From: Camellia lanceoleosa
Lineage: Eukaryota; Streptophyta; Magnoliopsida; Ericales; Theaceae
Assembly (NCBI GenBank): GCA_025200525.1
Contig: CM045760.1
Location: 48,131,932 to 48,195,931, forward strand
Length of the DNA: 64,000 nt
Direction of reading: 5' to 3'
Shown here: one piece after another, positions 36,616 to 47,110 of the stretch
Layout of the letters: each line of letters opens with the position of its first letter
Numbering within the stretch: position 1 is the stretch's first letter
Position numbers and translations under genes: made by a program
Notes under the pieces: model-generated
Databases searched by the model: none
What the model was told of the DNA's origin: nothing
Seen by the model: the letters and a program-made list of their open reading frames with translations, nothing else

Positions 36616-36860
36616 AATCATTAGTTGATTGTTCTAAATTTTTGAATTTTGAAACAATAAGTCAAAATTCCCTCCAAAATACAATGACTAAGTGGAATGC
36701 TTTTGGATCCAACGTACCACAACCAACCATTCAGTAATTTAAAAAAAAAAAAAAAGAAAAAAAAAAAAGAGGAATAAGTCACAGTAAGAGAGAGAGAGGG
36801 GGAAGGAGAAGGGATACTGTTATGTTTTAAGCCACAGTAATTACTGTTACATTTTTTGTG
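36616..36860. other. Intergenic DNA with A-rich tracts
   Basis: Holds A-rich tracts at about 36739-36768 and a GA tract near 36787-36812. No gene is seen. Confidence 0.5.
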
Positions 36861-37158
36861 AGAGATTGTCTCGAATGTTTTTTAATAATCTGAACCGTTT
36901 ATATGGTAGGATTCGTCAAATAGATTATTTACACAAAAAGTCAAATTGATTGGATATATGTAATCCTATAATCAAAACACATTTGTTTCTTTAAGAATTA
37001 ACGATTAACGCAACTTTTATAAAATTTTAAAAATAATTAAGACCTAATCATGAGATTATAAATATTCGATTAACTTAATTTTTTTTACAAATAATATTTT
37101 AAATAAATTTTACAATATAAATAGTTTAAATTATTAAAAAATACTCGAGACAATCTCT
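36861..37158. repeat. Short foldback MITE
   Basis: AGAGATTGTCTCGAATGTTT at the left end is matched by the reverse complement AGAGATTGTCTCGAGTATTT at the right end, and pairing continues inward past AATAATCTGAACC. About 300 bp, AT-rich, no ORF. It shares AATCTGAACCGTT with copy 1 and so belongs to the same family. Confidence 0.75.
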
Positions 37159-37811
37159 TATGAAAAAAATAACAATGGTCTTGTTTAGTAGAGTTGTGGG
37201 AAAGTGTTTATAACTTATGTCTAAACAATTTATAACTTATAACTATGAACATAAGCTGATTTCTGACTTATAAATTAAGTATCTCTTGCCCCACTCAAAG
37301 AATAAACTGATTTTTAACTTTTAAAAAGTTATAAACTATAAGTTTTAAATTAAATTAAACACATTAAAATAATTTAAATTAAATTAAAAATTAAAATAAT
37401 TAACTTTTATGTTATACCAAACAGGCACAACAACAATAACAACTATGTCTTAAGGCAGAACCGTATGCTTCTTTGGGCGGCTGGACAAACAGAGTCAAAT
37501 TGTGATTTATGTACGTCCCATTCTATTTACAAGCTGCTAAAAAAACATCAAATCACCTGACAGTCAGAAGGAAAAAAAAAAAAGTACTTAGAAAATTGGA
37601 TTTTGAAATTTTTTTAAAAAAAATTTTTGATTTAACCAAGCAAAAAATTTAAAATTTCTTAAAACATGAGTTTAGAAAATCAAACACGTTGATTAGGTTT
37701 GGTTTGAAGTTTTTTAAAGTTAGCTTTGAATTTTGCATTTACATATTTTCATTTTTAATAAATTTTTCTAATATTTTAACCCATTTCACTTACTCTTCTA
37801 TGTACACAATA
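37159..37811. other. AT-rich intergenic DNA
   Basis: No ORF with recognisable content and no clear inverted-repeat element. Many AATTTAAATT-type words. Confidence 0.5.
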
Positions 37812-38475
37812 GGGGTACAATTTGAAAGGGTTCAATCGGATTTAAATGTTATCTAAACTCAGTTTAATTCAATTTAAATTGTGTTGAGACCTATTCAGAC
37901 CCATCCAAGCTCAAATCATAACCCAAGATTATTTGCTCAAGCCGATCCGAGTTAAATCCAAATTATCCAAGTTATCCAAACTGCTCAAATTGTAAATGAA
38001 TTTCAATATGTTTTTTTTTTCTTTTTTAATAGCGAAATTATTAAATTATTAAAATTAGACTTTATTTATATTTTTTTTAAAAAATCATTAATAACATATA
38101 AACAAATAATGTATATAATGTAAAAAAGATGTCACTATAGTAGTCTTTGCAATTGATGAGTGAGAATAAAAAATGTAAGATTTTGTGTTACTTGTATATA
38201 TAATATATATTCAATAAGATTTAATAATTTAAATTACATTAATATCAGGTAATGATTAATAATTTATATGTACATTTAATATTTTTATATATCTATATAT
38301 GTATAATTCGTGTTTCGAATTACTTGGATTGTTTGATACCTTTGCCCAAGCTCGCCTAAATTTTATTCGGACTTCTGAATTTTTGTTCAAATCCGTACCA
38401 AATTTAAAAACATTTTGTCCAAATCCTAAAAGAATTCAAATTAAACTCAAGTTGTACCCGCCTAAGTTGTACCCC
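37812..38475. repeat. MITE with GGGGTACAA termini
   Basis: The left end GGGGTACAATTTGAA and the right end TTGTACCCC are inverted; the flanking TA on both sides (37810-37811 and 38476-38477) is a candidate 2-bp target duplication. Further imperfect pairing continues inward. 664 bp, AT-rich, non-coding. TA duplication would suit a Stowaway (Tc1/mariner) MITE, but 2 bp is weak evidence. Confidence 0.6.
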
Positions 38476-39889
38476 TAGTAGGCATAAGAAGTATAAAATT
38501 TGTAAAAGAATTCACTAAATACTAAAAAATATCCCAAAAAAGTGCATTTCTTTTCTTTCTTTCTTTTCTGTATTTAATGAATTATTTTAAAATTTGTTCA
38601 CTAATATTTTACTTTTTAAATACATTTAGATTAAATGCATTTAAAAATTTTTAAAAATAAAATTGACTATAATATTAAAAAAATCTACTAAAAATTAAAA
38701 AAAAATAAGAATTAAAAATTAACAAACTTTTTTAAAAATTTTAAATCAAACAAAATAAATCATTTTTAAATTTCTAGATAGAAATTCTGGCTACCAATAT
38801 TTAACGATTGTCCATGGGATATAATATGGAACAAATGAATAGTACAAAAATTACCGTATTTAATTTCAAACTCAAATATAGTTTGTTTTTTTTTTTTGTA
38901 TTTTTTATATTTTAAATTTTTAGATATGCTTAAAAAATAAAATATTTGTGAATTTTTTTATAAAAGAGTTTACTAAAAAAAAAAAATGAACTATTTGTTT
39001 ACCTTTTGAAAATTTTGTTTAGATTTTTTTAGATCCAACTAGATTAGATGTATCTACAAAATAAAAATAAAATAAAAAATGTGACTAATATATAAAAAAT
39101 AGGAGAATTTATTAAAATATTCTCTTTCAAGTATTTATATTCCGATTAGTCTATATCATATTCTTTTATTTCAACAAGTCTTATTTTTTGGACATTTGAT
39201 CCACCAAATCTTAATTATCATATTTAAAGTATTTTATGAAAAAATTTTAACGTTACAAATATATTTTGAACCCTTAGCAACTTGGTGTGCACTATTTTGG
39301 ACTGTTTTATACTTTTTATATATTAAACTTTAAAAATTCATTATTTTTGTTGTACATATATATATATATATATTATGAAATTTATAATTTTGAAACCTAG
39401 TTAATGGGATATATCAAATAATATCTCACCTCAATATGTAATTTTATAAAATAAAAATAAATAAATAAATTTTACAGTATGAATGTTCACATGTTCATAT
39501 CATAGAACATTTACACTATCAAAATAAATAGTAACATGCATTTTACTCTATTATTATTAGGAATATTTTAATAACTATGTCATCTATAAGATTTATTGGA
39601 ATATAAAAAAAAATAATATAAATTAAGTTAAACATAAATAGATTAAGAGAGATTTATAAATAAATATCCTAAAGACAAAAAAAATTAAAAACAAAAAAGT
39701 CAAAACAATTACTATCAAAAATTAAATCAAACCAACTGAGATTGAATATTTGAAATACATATTGATCCTATAGGTCATTATTTTACTTAATATTATTAGC
39801 CAATAAAATACTATGAATGAGATAAAATGAGCAAATCATAGATAGTAGTGCTTGAGCAGAAGTTTCAGACGGACAATCTCATTACCTTA
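38476..39889. other. AT-rich intergenic DNA, no gene seen
   Basis: Very AT-rich, with a TA microsatellite at about 39355-39372. No ORF with recognisable content on either strand. Confidence 0.55.
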
Positions 39890-40795
39890 TGATTGGGCGG
39901 ACTGGAAAAGGGGGGATTAGAATCCATCGGATTGGAGTCTTGGGACTGTGAATCCCCCGGACTATTTGGTCGGATTGGATATGTATTCTGTGTTTGTTTT
40001 TTCATGGGATTAGATGTCCGGACTGTGAATCCCCCGGACTATTTTTAGTGAATCCAACGTTTGGTTGAATGAATTTGGATAGGATAAATGAACAAATGAC
40101 TATTTTACCATTTTTAATAGTTTACTAAGTAATAGCAATATTAAACATATCTTTAATATTTTAATTATTTTTAGCTAGATTAAATAAAAAATTATTTTAT
40201 TTTATTTTTTACACAATTAAATAAATTTATTTTTAAAAAATAAATAAATAAAATATCAATAAAAATATATATTATTTTTTTAATTAAGATTTTAAATAAA
40301 TTTGTTTAAAAAAAATAATAATCAAAAATGAAATTAAATAAAACATCTATTACATTTAAATAATGAAATTAAATAAAACATAAACAAAATTTTAAAATAA
40401 AACATCAATAAAATATTCATAAAAATTATTTCAAAAAATTAAATAAATAAAACATCAATAAAAAGTTAAATAAAATAATTTTATTTTTAAATTGAGACAT
40501 TTAAATTAATTTTTTCTTATTAAATACAATACATAATTAAATTAAAATTTGAATTAAATGTGCCACAACAAATGAGGGCAAAATGGTCATCTCACCCCTC
40601 TAATCCAAACAGTAAACAATCCCACCAATTCTATCCCACACCCCCGGATTATTTTATCCCCCATGAGGATTGGGAGTCCGTGGGACATGGAGTCGTGGAC
40701 TAAAAAAACAAACATCGGATTAGCTTTACTGTGCGGATTACAATCCGCACAGTAAATAGTCCCCCCCCTAATCCCATGAATCAAACAAGTACTAA
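39890..40795. repeat. Foldback-like element rich in GGATTAG/CTAATCC
   Basis: The left flank (about 39890-40080) has GGACTGTGAATCCCCCGGAC twice and ATGGGATTAG. The right flank (40610-40795) has the reverse sense (CCCCCGGATTATTTTATCCC, CTAATCCCATGAATCAAAC), and the middle is AT-rich. The symmetry suggests a MITE of about 0.9 kb. Within the right arm, GTGCGGATTACAATCCGCAC is itself a 20-bp palindrome at about 40732-40751. Borders are not fixed. Confidence 0.5.
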
Positions 40796-41429
40796 TTACT
40801 TGTACCCATATTGGATCTCGAAAAAGCTTGCTACCCCCAGCTGGGGGTGACACCCAGTGAGGTGTCAGCTGGGGGTTGGCCCAAAAAACTGTTTTTTTTT
40901 TTTTTTTTTTTTTTAAGTTTTTCGAATGGGGGTCGACCTCAGTCGGGGTGTATGAATCACAGCTCTATTGAATCTAAACATTTAGGGTTATTTTAAAAAG
41001 TTAGTTAAAAATTAGTTTTTTATTTTCTTTAAAAAAAATATGTAAAAAAAAAAAGTGATGTAAATTAAAATACATTAAAAACTAAAAATTAACTTTTAAT
41101 AATGTTCTCAAATTAGTCAATAGTCAAGTAAGCTCATATATCATTTTCTCGCATATCCATATTTACTCGTGCATCACAATCATAATAAATTTAATTGGCA
41201 TACCATAATTTTTTGATTGACAAATAATATATAAGTTAAATTTTTAAATTTATTTTCTTGAATTAATAATGTGTGAGATAGATAATTAACTAATAATTAG
41301 AAGGGATATAAGAAAAAGAGTTTTATCAATAAAAAACAACTTTCTTGATGAGGATCAAAAAACAAGACATGAGATATACATCAATAAAGAATGTAAATGT
41401 AAAGAGTATCATAGCAAGATTAAGTAAGA
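40796..41429. other. Intergenic DNA with a C/G-rich hairpin and poly-T
   Basis: CAGCTGGGGGTGACACC and GGTGTCAGCTGGGGGTTG (about 40837-40880) form overlapping palindromes, followed by a run of about 22 T near 40892-40913. The rest is AT-rich. No gene is seen. Confidence 0.5.
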
Positions 41430-41760
41430 AAAATATTATGAATTTCAAATTTTTTACTAAACTTTTCATATAAGTGTGATATCCATACAAACTCACATGT
41501 ATGTGAATCTCATACTTATATAAAAAGTTTAGTAAAAAATTTACTAACTCGTTTGGCAAGAAGGTTGGGGCTAAAATAGCCACAAAAGACAAAACAGGCT
41601 ATTTTAGCCCCAAAAAAACAAAACATCACATCCAACCCATAATCATTACACTCTTCTCTCACAAAAAAAGTCAAAAAAGCCAAAAAGCCAAAAAGCCTTC
41701 CCAAACCAAACTTTTTAGCCCAGGCTAAAAAAGCCAAAAAGCCAACCCACTTCCCAAACG
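41430..41760. repeat. Two small MITE-like foldbacks
   Basis: 41430-41545: TTACTAAACTTTTCATATAAG pairs with the later CTTATATAAAAAGTTTAGTAA, around CTCACATGTATGTGA. 41550-41760: GTTTGGCAAGAAGGTTGG at the left and CCAACCCACTTCCCAAAC at the right are imperfect inverted repeats, a Tourist-like 210-bp unit. Neither codes for protein. Confidence 0.6.
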
Positions 41761-41991
41761 GGGAAATTATTTAAAATTCCTAACATACCTCATTAAGTAA
41801 TCCCAATGAAATTGGCATGGCAAAGCAGATCTAATCATATATTAGCACACCACATATTGGTGGGAAGCCAACCAACAACATACAGTAGTAAGAAACAAAC
41901 AAGAGCAAGAGACAGAATAGTCCTAAAAAAGCAGCAAGCAGCATAAGAGCATTCCCACCAAAACCCCTAAACCCCCTCCTTACCTATTTTA

Positions 41992-42254
41992 TAAAGCAGA
42001 TTCAAGAAAATGAAGAAGAGTCAAAACAGATTTTTTTATTCATAAAACCATTCCAATCATATCTAGATCATGTACAATATTTATAATATGATATACTCTA
42101 CCTAACTATAGTTACACTTAACTATAGTTCTAACAACTTTACAACTACTATAGTTAACACTAACTAGTGTTGGCTAATTTCAGATGAGGTGGAGTTGGTT
42201 TTCTCATGCTGATGTAACTGCTTCGGCAGTATTGAAGTTGAAGTCTGCTTAACA
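41992..42254 (-). repeat. 3' LTR of the copia element
   Basis: 263 bp, starting TGTTAAGCAGAC on the minus strand and ending CTGCTTTA. The final CA usual for LTRs is TA in both copies. The last 91 bases of the polyprotein frame lie inside this LTR. Confidence 0.93.
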
Positions 42255-45200
42255 TTCCCCGTCAAGCTGATAGGAGAAGAATGAGCCAGAAGCTTGTGTT
42301 GAAGAAAGTTAAACTGAGAAACTGAAAGGGGTTTGGTGAGGATATCAGCAAGCTGGTCGACAGTAGCAAGATGTTTGATAAGCAACTGTTTTGAAGCAAC
42401 ACGCTCACGGACAAAATGATAGTCCACTTCAATATGTTTAGACCGAGCATGAAAAACTGGATTACTAGACAGGGCAATGGCAGAGAGATTGTCACACCAT
42501 AGAGTAGGTGGATCAAGAGGAATGTGAAGATCTTGAAGAAGCATGCCAAGCCAGCTAAGCTCGGCCGAAGTCTGAGCAAGGGCACGATATTCGGCTTCAG
42601 TGGAGGAGCGAGAAACAGTAGGTTGTTTCTTCACAGACCAAGAAACCAAGTTGGGACCCAGAAAAATACAAAATCCAGTAGTGGACCTGCGGTCAATGGT
42701 GTTCCCAACCCAGTCGGAATCCGAATAGGCAGTGAGAACAAGAGGACCGGGCTGAAACTGAAGTCCCTTATCAAGAGTACCCTTCAAATAACGCAATAAG
42801 CGTTTGAAAGCATTAAAATGACTAACCAAAGGAGCGTGCATATGTTGACAGGCAGAGTTGACAGCAAAAGCAATGTCGGGGCAAGTAATGGTTAGATATT
42901 GAAGAGCCCCAACAATACTGCGATACAAAGCAGGCTGAGCAAAAGAAAGATCAGAGTTGGTGAAGCTGGAGGATTTAGTAGCCATGGGAAAGGCATAGGG
43001 CTTGCAGTTGGACATCCCAGCTTTGGCTAATATCTCAGTAGCATACTTAGATTGGTGCAAAAAGAAACCAGCAGCAGAAGTGTGAACAGAGATGCCCAAG
43101 AAATAATTCAGAAAACCCAACTCTTTCATGGGAAAAACTTTATGCATTTGAGCAAGCAATGAGGTAATATAAGAAACATCACTCCCAGTTAGCAAAATAT
43201 CATCAACATATATAAGGAGAATGGTGATGGCAGATGCAGTCTTCTTAATAAACAAAGAAGAGTCACAATGACTAGCAATGAAACCTTGGGACAAGAGAAA
43301 AGTGGAGAATGTAGAAAACCATGCCCGAGGAGCTTGCTTAAGCCCATACAAGGCTTTGTGCAGTTTACACACCTTATGAGGATGAGAAGAATCAATAAAA
43401 CCTGTGGGTTGAGTCATATAAACCTCCTCATGAAGGACACCATGCAAGAAAGCATTAGATACATCCAATTGTTTGATAGACCAACCAAAATGAAGGGCAA
43501 GACACAATAAAATACGAATAGTGGGCTGCTTGGCAACAGGACTAAAGGTTTCTTGATAGTCAATGCCTTCCTCCTGGAGATAACCTTTAGCCACTAACCG
43601 AGCTTTATAACGAGCAATGGAACCATCAGAGTTCTTTTTTAATCGATAAACCCACTTACACCAAATGACATTCTTGTTGGGAGGAAGGTCAACTAAGGAC
43701 CAAGTGTGTTGAAGTTGAAGAGCATGAAATTCTTCATGCATAGCCTGAGTCCAATCTGAAGATTGAGAGGCTTCCTTATAGGAAGAAGGTTCAGTGGGAA
43801 CATTAGCTAGATGAGCAATAGGAGAAAGATAAGTAGATTTGGACTGAGTGACCATAGAATGATTGTTAGAGCTGAGAGGAGGAGATATATGAGTAGAAAC
43901 TGGAGCAGAGAGAGGTAAATCAATAGAAATTGAAGATATAGGAATAGGACAAGAGGAGGAAGGAACTGTAAAACTAGGAATAGACAGAGGAAGATCAGTA
44001 AAAGAAATAGGGTGATTAACAGAACTAGGAACAGAAAGAGGAACAATTGGAGGTACAGATGAGGAAGGAGAAACAGAAGAAGATGAGCTGAAAGAAGAAG
44101 TGAAGGACCAGAAAAAGGAATGTAATCGAGTAACTGATGGAACTTGTGAAGAAGAAGAACAAGGTGAAAAAGGAAAACAAGTTTCATCAAACACAACATG
44201 CCTAGAAAGATAGATATGACCTGTAGAGGGATCAAGACAGCGATACCCTTTCACTGATGGATGATAACCAATGAAAACACAGGGAATGGACTTAGGTTGA
44301 AGCTTGTGGTTAGTGTAGGGCCTTAACCAAAGATAACACCTGCAACCAAAAACTCTTAGAAAAGAATAATCTGGAGGTTTATCAAACAGCATTTCAAAAG
44401 GAGTAAGATTGTGAAGCTTAGCAGTAGGTAATCTATTAATAAGCAAGACAGCTGTAGCTAGTGCCTCAAACCAAAGATTTAAAGGCAAAGAGTCATGATG
44501 CATTAGAGCAATAGTTGTTTCAATTAGATGTCTGTGTTTTCGCTCAGCCACTCCATTTTGAGAAGAAGTGTGAGGACAAGTAAGATGATGTAGAATACCT
44601 TTTTGTTTACGAAAATTTTGAAATTCAGTAGATAAGTATTCACCACCATTGTCACTGCGAAGAATTTTAAGAGATGTAGAAAATTGAGTTTCAACTAAAG
44701 CTTTGAATTCAAGAAATTTAGAAAATACTTCACTCTTGTAATGAAGCGGAAACAACCAAGTAAATTTTCTGAAATCATCAATGAAAACAACATAATACTT
44801 GTAGCCTGATACAGAGGCAGAAAATGGGCCCCAAACATCGGAATGAATGAGAGCTAAAGGTTTATTAACAGTTGAATTGGACAAACTAAAAGGAAGCCTA
44901 TGTGTCTTAGAGACACAACAATGAAGACATAAACCAGACGAAGTGTGAGAAGGCAAATGAAAAGTGTTAATGATGTGATGAAGCTTGGTGGATGAAGGAT
45001 GTCCAAGTCTGAGATGCCAATTTGGAACAGAAGCAGCAGTTGAAGAAGCAGCAGTGAGAGAATTGGTACTCTTGAAACAGGCCTGTGGAGAAGATGAAGA
45101 GAACATGGAAACTGATTGAGGAGCATGATAAAGACCCTGAGAATTAAGGCCTTTATACAGAATGCTCTTCGTATCCTTGTCCTGAACAACAAACTTATCA

Positions 45201-46573
45201 GCATCAAAGATAACAGAACAGTTATTATTAGATGCTAGTCTATGAACAGATAACAGATTAGAAAAAATATGAGGAACATGAAGAACTTTTTGGAGTTTAA
45301 GTGGAAAAGAAGGAGTTGGAAGCAAGCCATTACCAATGTGATGTATAGGAAGAGAAGAACCGTCGCCTATTGTGACTTGATCAGTGCCTTGATAAGGCTT
45401 ATAATCAGAAAGTTGATTCAAGTCATTGGTAATATGGCTGGTTGCAGCAGAATCAACATACCAAGTAGGAGGAACAGAGGAGGACTGAAATTGAGATGGA
45501 GAAGTAGAAGCCACATATGCTGCTTTAGGTGTACCAGAGGTTGTGTGAAAACTATGATCCATGCGATGCCAATACTCCAAGGCTGTATGATTGTATTTGC
45601 CACAGATCTGACAAACAACTGTAGAACCAGTATGATGTTGAAGATTATATGATTGTGGTGGAGAATTTTGAAAAGATGCACTGGACTGAGACTGCTGAAA
45701 CTGTGGATGTGGAGACTGAAAATTTTGTTTTCCTCCTCTACGGGAGCTGAAACCTCTGAAATAGCGACTGCTACCTCGGTTAGAGAAATTACCTCTGTAG
45801 CCTCTAGTAGAACCATGAGAACCATCTCTATTAGAAAAGGATTTGGTAGTTGCAGCATATGCAAAAGGAATTTCAGATGCATGAGAAATTTTGCTTGTAG
45901 CTTCAATATGAATCTCCTCAGAACAAAGTAAAGAACTCAGAGTTGCAAGAGAAATGGAATCAGATCTGGTGCGGATTGAAGTTTTAAAAGCATTATACTC
46001 AGCTGGCAATCCATTCAAGATTAAGAGAACTATATCCTCATCATCAACAGGTGCACATGCTAGAGCTAGCTGATCAGCTATGGTTTTGAACTCAGTCAGA
46101 TACGCATCCATGCTTAATCCTTTCTTAGTGAGATGATTTATCTTGTTCTTGGGTTGATGAACATGAGATCTAGAAAGAGAAGTGAACCGTGATTGAAGAA
46201 CAGTCCATATCTCATAGCTAGTCTTGTAATGAAAAACAGAGGAAAAAATTGCAGGAGACAGAGTAGCGGTTATGCAGCTAAGAAGATGAGCATCGATATT
46301 CATCCATTGAAGATACTCAGGAGAAACTTCTTTGTTGCTTGCATCGCTGACTTCTTTGTTGCTTGCATCACTGAGAGTAGATGATGGACATTCCTTGGAT
46401 CCATCGACAAATCCGATCAATTTGGTTGCTCGCAATATATTTTGCATCTGATTTTTCCAGACGATGTAGTTAGTTGAATCTAACTTTACTGTGACAAAGG
46501 AACTAAGATTTGATATCAGGAGTGCGAGATTGGAAGGTATTGATGGAGATGCATAACTAGATGAATCTGCCAT
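42164..46573 (-). CDS. gag-pol: Copia gag-pol polyprotein, 1469 aa, open
   Basis: One uninterrupted frame encodes everything needed for copia transposition. Gag: WKNQMQNILRATKLIGFVDG and the UBN2-type core near residues 30-230. Zinc knuckle: CQICGKYNHTALEY, where the last Cys of C-x2-C-x4-H-x4-C is Tyr. Protease: WYVDSAATSHIT. Integrase: H/C residues in NWHLRLGHPS and LCLHCCVSK, core DVWGPFS, LRSDNGGEY and NGVAERKHRHLIE with D, D and E present. RT: KARLVAKGYLQEEGIDYQETF and YVDDILL. RNase H: YSDSDWVG and STEAEYRAL. Near residues 70-85 an 8-residue unit SDASNKEV is duplicated by a 24-bp tandem repeat. The C terminus runs about 30 residues into the 3' LTR. The knuckle change may weaken RNA packaging; otherwise the protein looks functional. 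Confidence 0.96.
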   Translation of the reverse strand: MADSSSYASPSIPSNLALLISNLSSFVTVKLDSTNYIVWKNQMQNILRATKLIGFVDGSKECPSSTLSDASNKEVSDASNKEVSPEYLQWMNIDAHLLSCITATLSPAIFSSVFHYKTSYEIWTVLQSRFTSLSRSHVHQPKNKINHLTKKGLSMDAYLTEFKTIADQLALACAPVDDEDIVLLILNGLPAEYNAFKTSIRTRSDSISLATLSSLLCSEEIHIEATSKISHASEIPFAYAATTKSFSNRDGSHGSTRGYRGNFSNRGSSRYFRGFSSRRGGKQNFQSPHPQFQQSQSSASFQNSPPQSYNLQHHTGSTVVCQICGKYNHTALEYWHRMDHSFHTTSGTPKAAYVASTSPSQFQSSSVPPTWYVDSAATSHITNDLNQLSDYKPYQGTDQVTIGDGSSLPIHHIGNGLLPTPSFPLKLQKVLHVPHIFSNLLSVHRLASNNNCSVIFDADKFVVQDKDTKSILYKGLNSQGLYHAPQSVSMFSSSSPQACFKSTNSLTAASSTAASVPNWHLRLGHPSSTKLHHIINTFHLPSHTSSGLCLHCCVSKTHRLPFSLSNSTVNKPLALIHSDVWGPFSASVSGYKYYVVFIDDFRKFTWLFPLHYKSEVFSKFLEFKALVETQFSTSLKILRSDNGGEYLSTEFQNFRKQKGILHHLTCPHTSSQNGVAERKHRHLIETTIALMHHDSLPLNLWFEALATAVLLINRLPTAKLHNLTPFEMLFDKPPDYSFLRVFGCRCYLWLRPYTNHKLQPKSIPCVFIGYHPSVKGYRCLDPSTGHIYLSRHVVFDETCFPFSPCSSSSQVPSVTRLHSFFWSFTSSFSSSSSVSPSSSVPPIVPLSVPSSVNHPISFTDLPLSIPSFTVPSSSCPIPISSISIDLPLSAPVSTHISPPLSSNNHSMVTQSKSTYLSPIAHLANVPTEPSSYKEASQSSDWTQAMHEEFHALQLQHTWSLVDLPPNKNVIWCKWVYRLKKNSDGSIARYKARLVAKGYLQEEGIDYQETFSPVAKQPTIRILLCLALHFGWSIKQLDVSNAFLHGVLHEEVYMTQPTGFIDSSHPHKVCKLHKALYGLKQAPRAWFSTFSTFLLSQGFIASHCDSSLFIKKTASAITILLIYVDDILLTGSDVSYITSLLAQMHKVFPMKELGFLNYFLGISVHTSAAGFFLHQSKYATEILAKAGMSNCKPYAFPMATKSSSFTNSDLSFAQPALYRSIVGALQYLTITCPDIAFAVNSACQHMHAPLVSHFNAFKRLLRYLKGTLDKGLQFQPGPLVLTAYSDSDWVGNTIDRRSTTGFCIFLGPNLVSWSVKKQPTVSRSSTEAEYRALAQTSAELSWLGMLLQDLHIPLDPPTLWCDNLSAIALSSNPVFHARSKHIEVDYHFVRERVASKQLLIKHLATVDQLADILTKPLSVSQFNFLQHKLLAHSSPISLTGNVKQTSTSILPKQLHQHEKTNSTSSEISQH
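42255..42268 (-). other. Copia polypurine tract
   Basis: Minus strand GCTTGACGGGGAA directly precedes the TGTTAAG of the 3' LTR. It overlaps the polyprotein frame (SLTGNVK). Confidence 0.55.
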
Positions 46574-46630
46574 TGGAGAGAAGCGTTAAGAAGCTTCGAA
46601 GAAGAAAGAGCAAGACTCGTTGGAGCTAGG

Positions 46631-46642
46631 GCTCTGATACCA
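46631..46642 (-). other. Copia primer binding site
   Basis: TGGTATCAGAGC on the minus strand, complementary to the 3' end of plant initiator tRNA-Met, immediately follows the 5' LTR end at 46643. Confidence 0.93.
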
Positions 46643-46708
46643 TAAAGCAGTTTCAAGAAAATGAAGAATAGTAAAAACAGATTTTTTTATTCATAAAACC
46701 ATTCCAAT
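46643..46708 (-). repeat. 5' LTR of the copia element, inner part
   Basis: 66 bases of the 5' LTR, next to the PBS. It matches 41992-42057 with three mismatches. The last three bases (46706-46708, AAT) are the left target duplication of the CACTA element. The other part of the LTR is at 54941-55137. Confidence 0.93.
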
Positions 46709-46734
46709 CACTACAACAAAACTGACTTTTTACG

Positions 46735-47110
46735 GCACCATATCAACGACATACAATAAATGCATGCCGTAGTTTCTCACTTTTACGACTTGCTTTTTTT
46801 GCACGTCGTAAATACTTTTCCAACCACGACGTGTCTATTGTGTAGGCCGTGAATGGTAATAATGATAATTTTTTTACGGCTTGCAATGCACGTCGTAAAT
46901 AATAAAAGTTTCAACGACGTGCATATGGCATGCCGTTAATATATCAACTATACATGACACACATACGTCAGCCGTGAAAAGTATTGCACTTTTCACAGCG
47001 CACACAATGCCCGCCGTTAAAAGTATTATACTTTTTACGACGCACACATCACTTGTCGTTAAAAGTATTATTTTTTTACGACGCACAATGCATGTCGTGA
47101 ATTATATGTT
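46735..47110. repeat. Left subterminal repeats of the CACTA element
   Basis: At least ten copies, in both orientations, of a motif close to ACGACGTGCA / TGCACGTCGT (for example at about 46799, 46828, 46889, 46915, 47039, 47080), separated by AT-rich bases. They match the right end at 54500-54925. Confidence 0.85.

Noticed and set aside
43807..45906. Leu-rich minus-strand frames within the copia element
   Set aside because: Off-frame reads of the polyprotein; hydrophobic composition comes from the codon shift.
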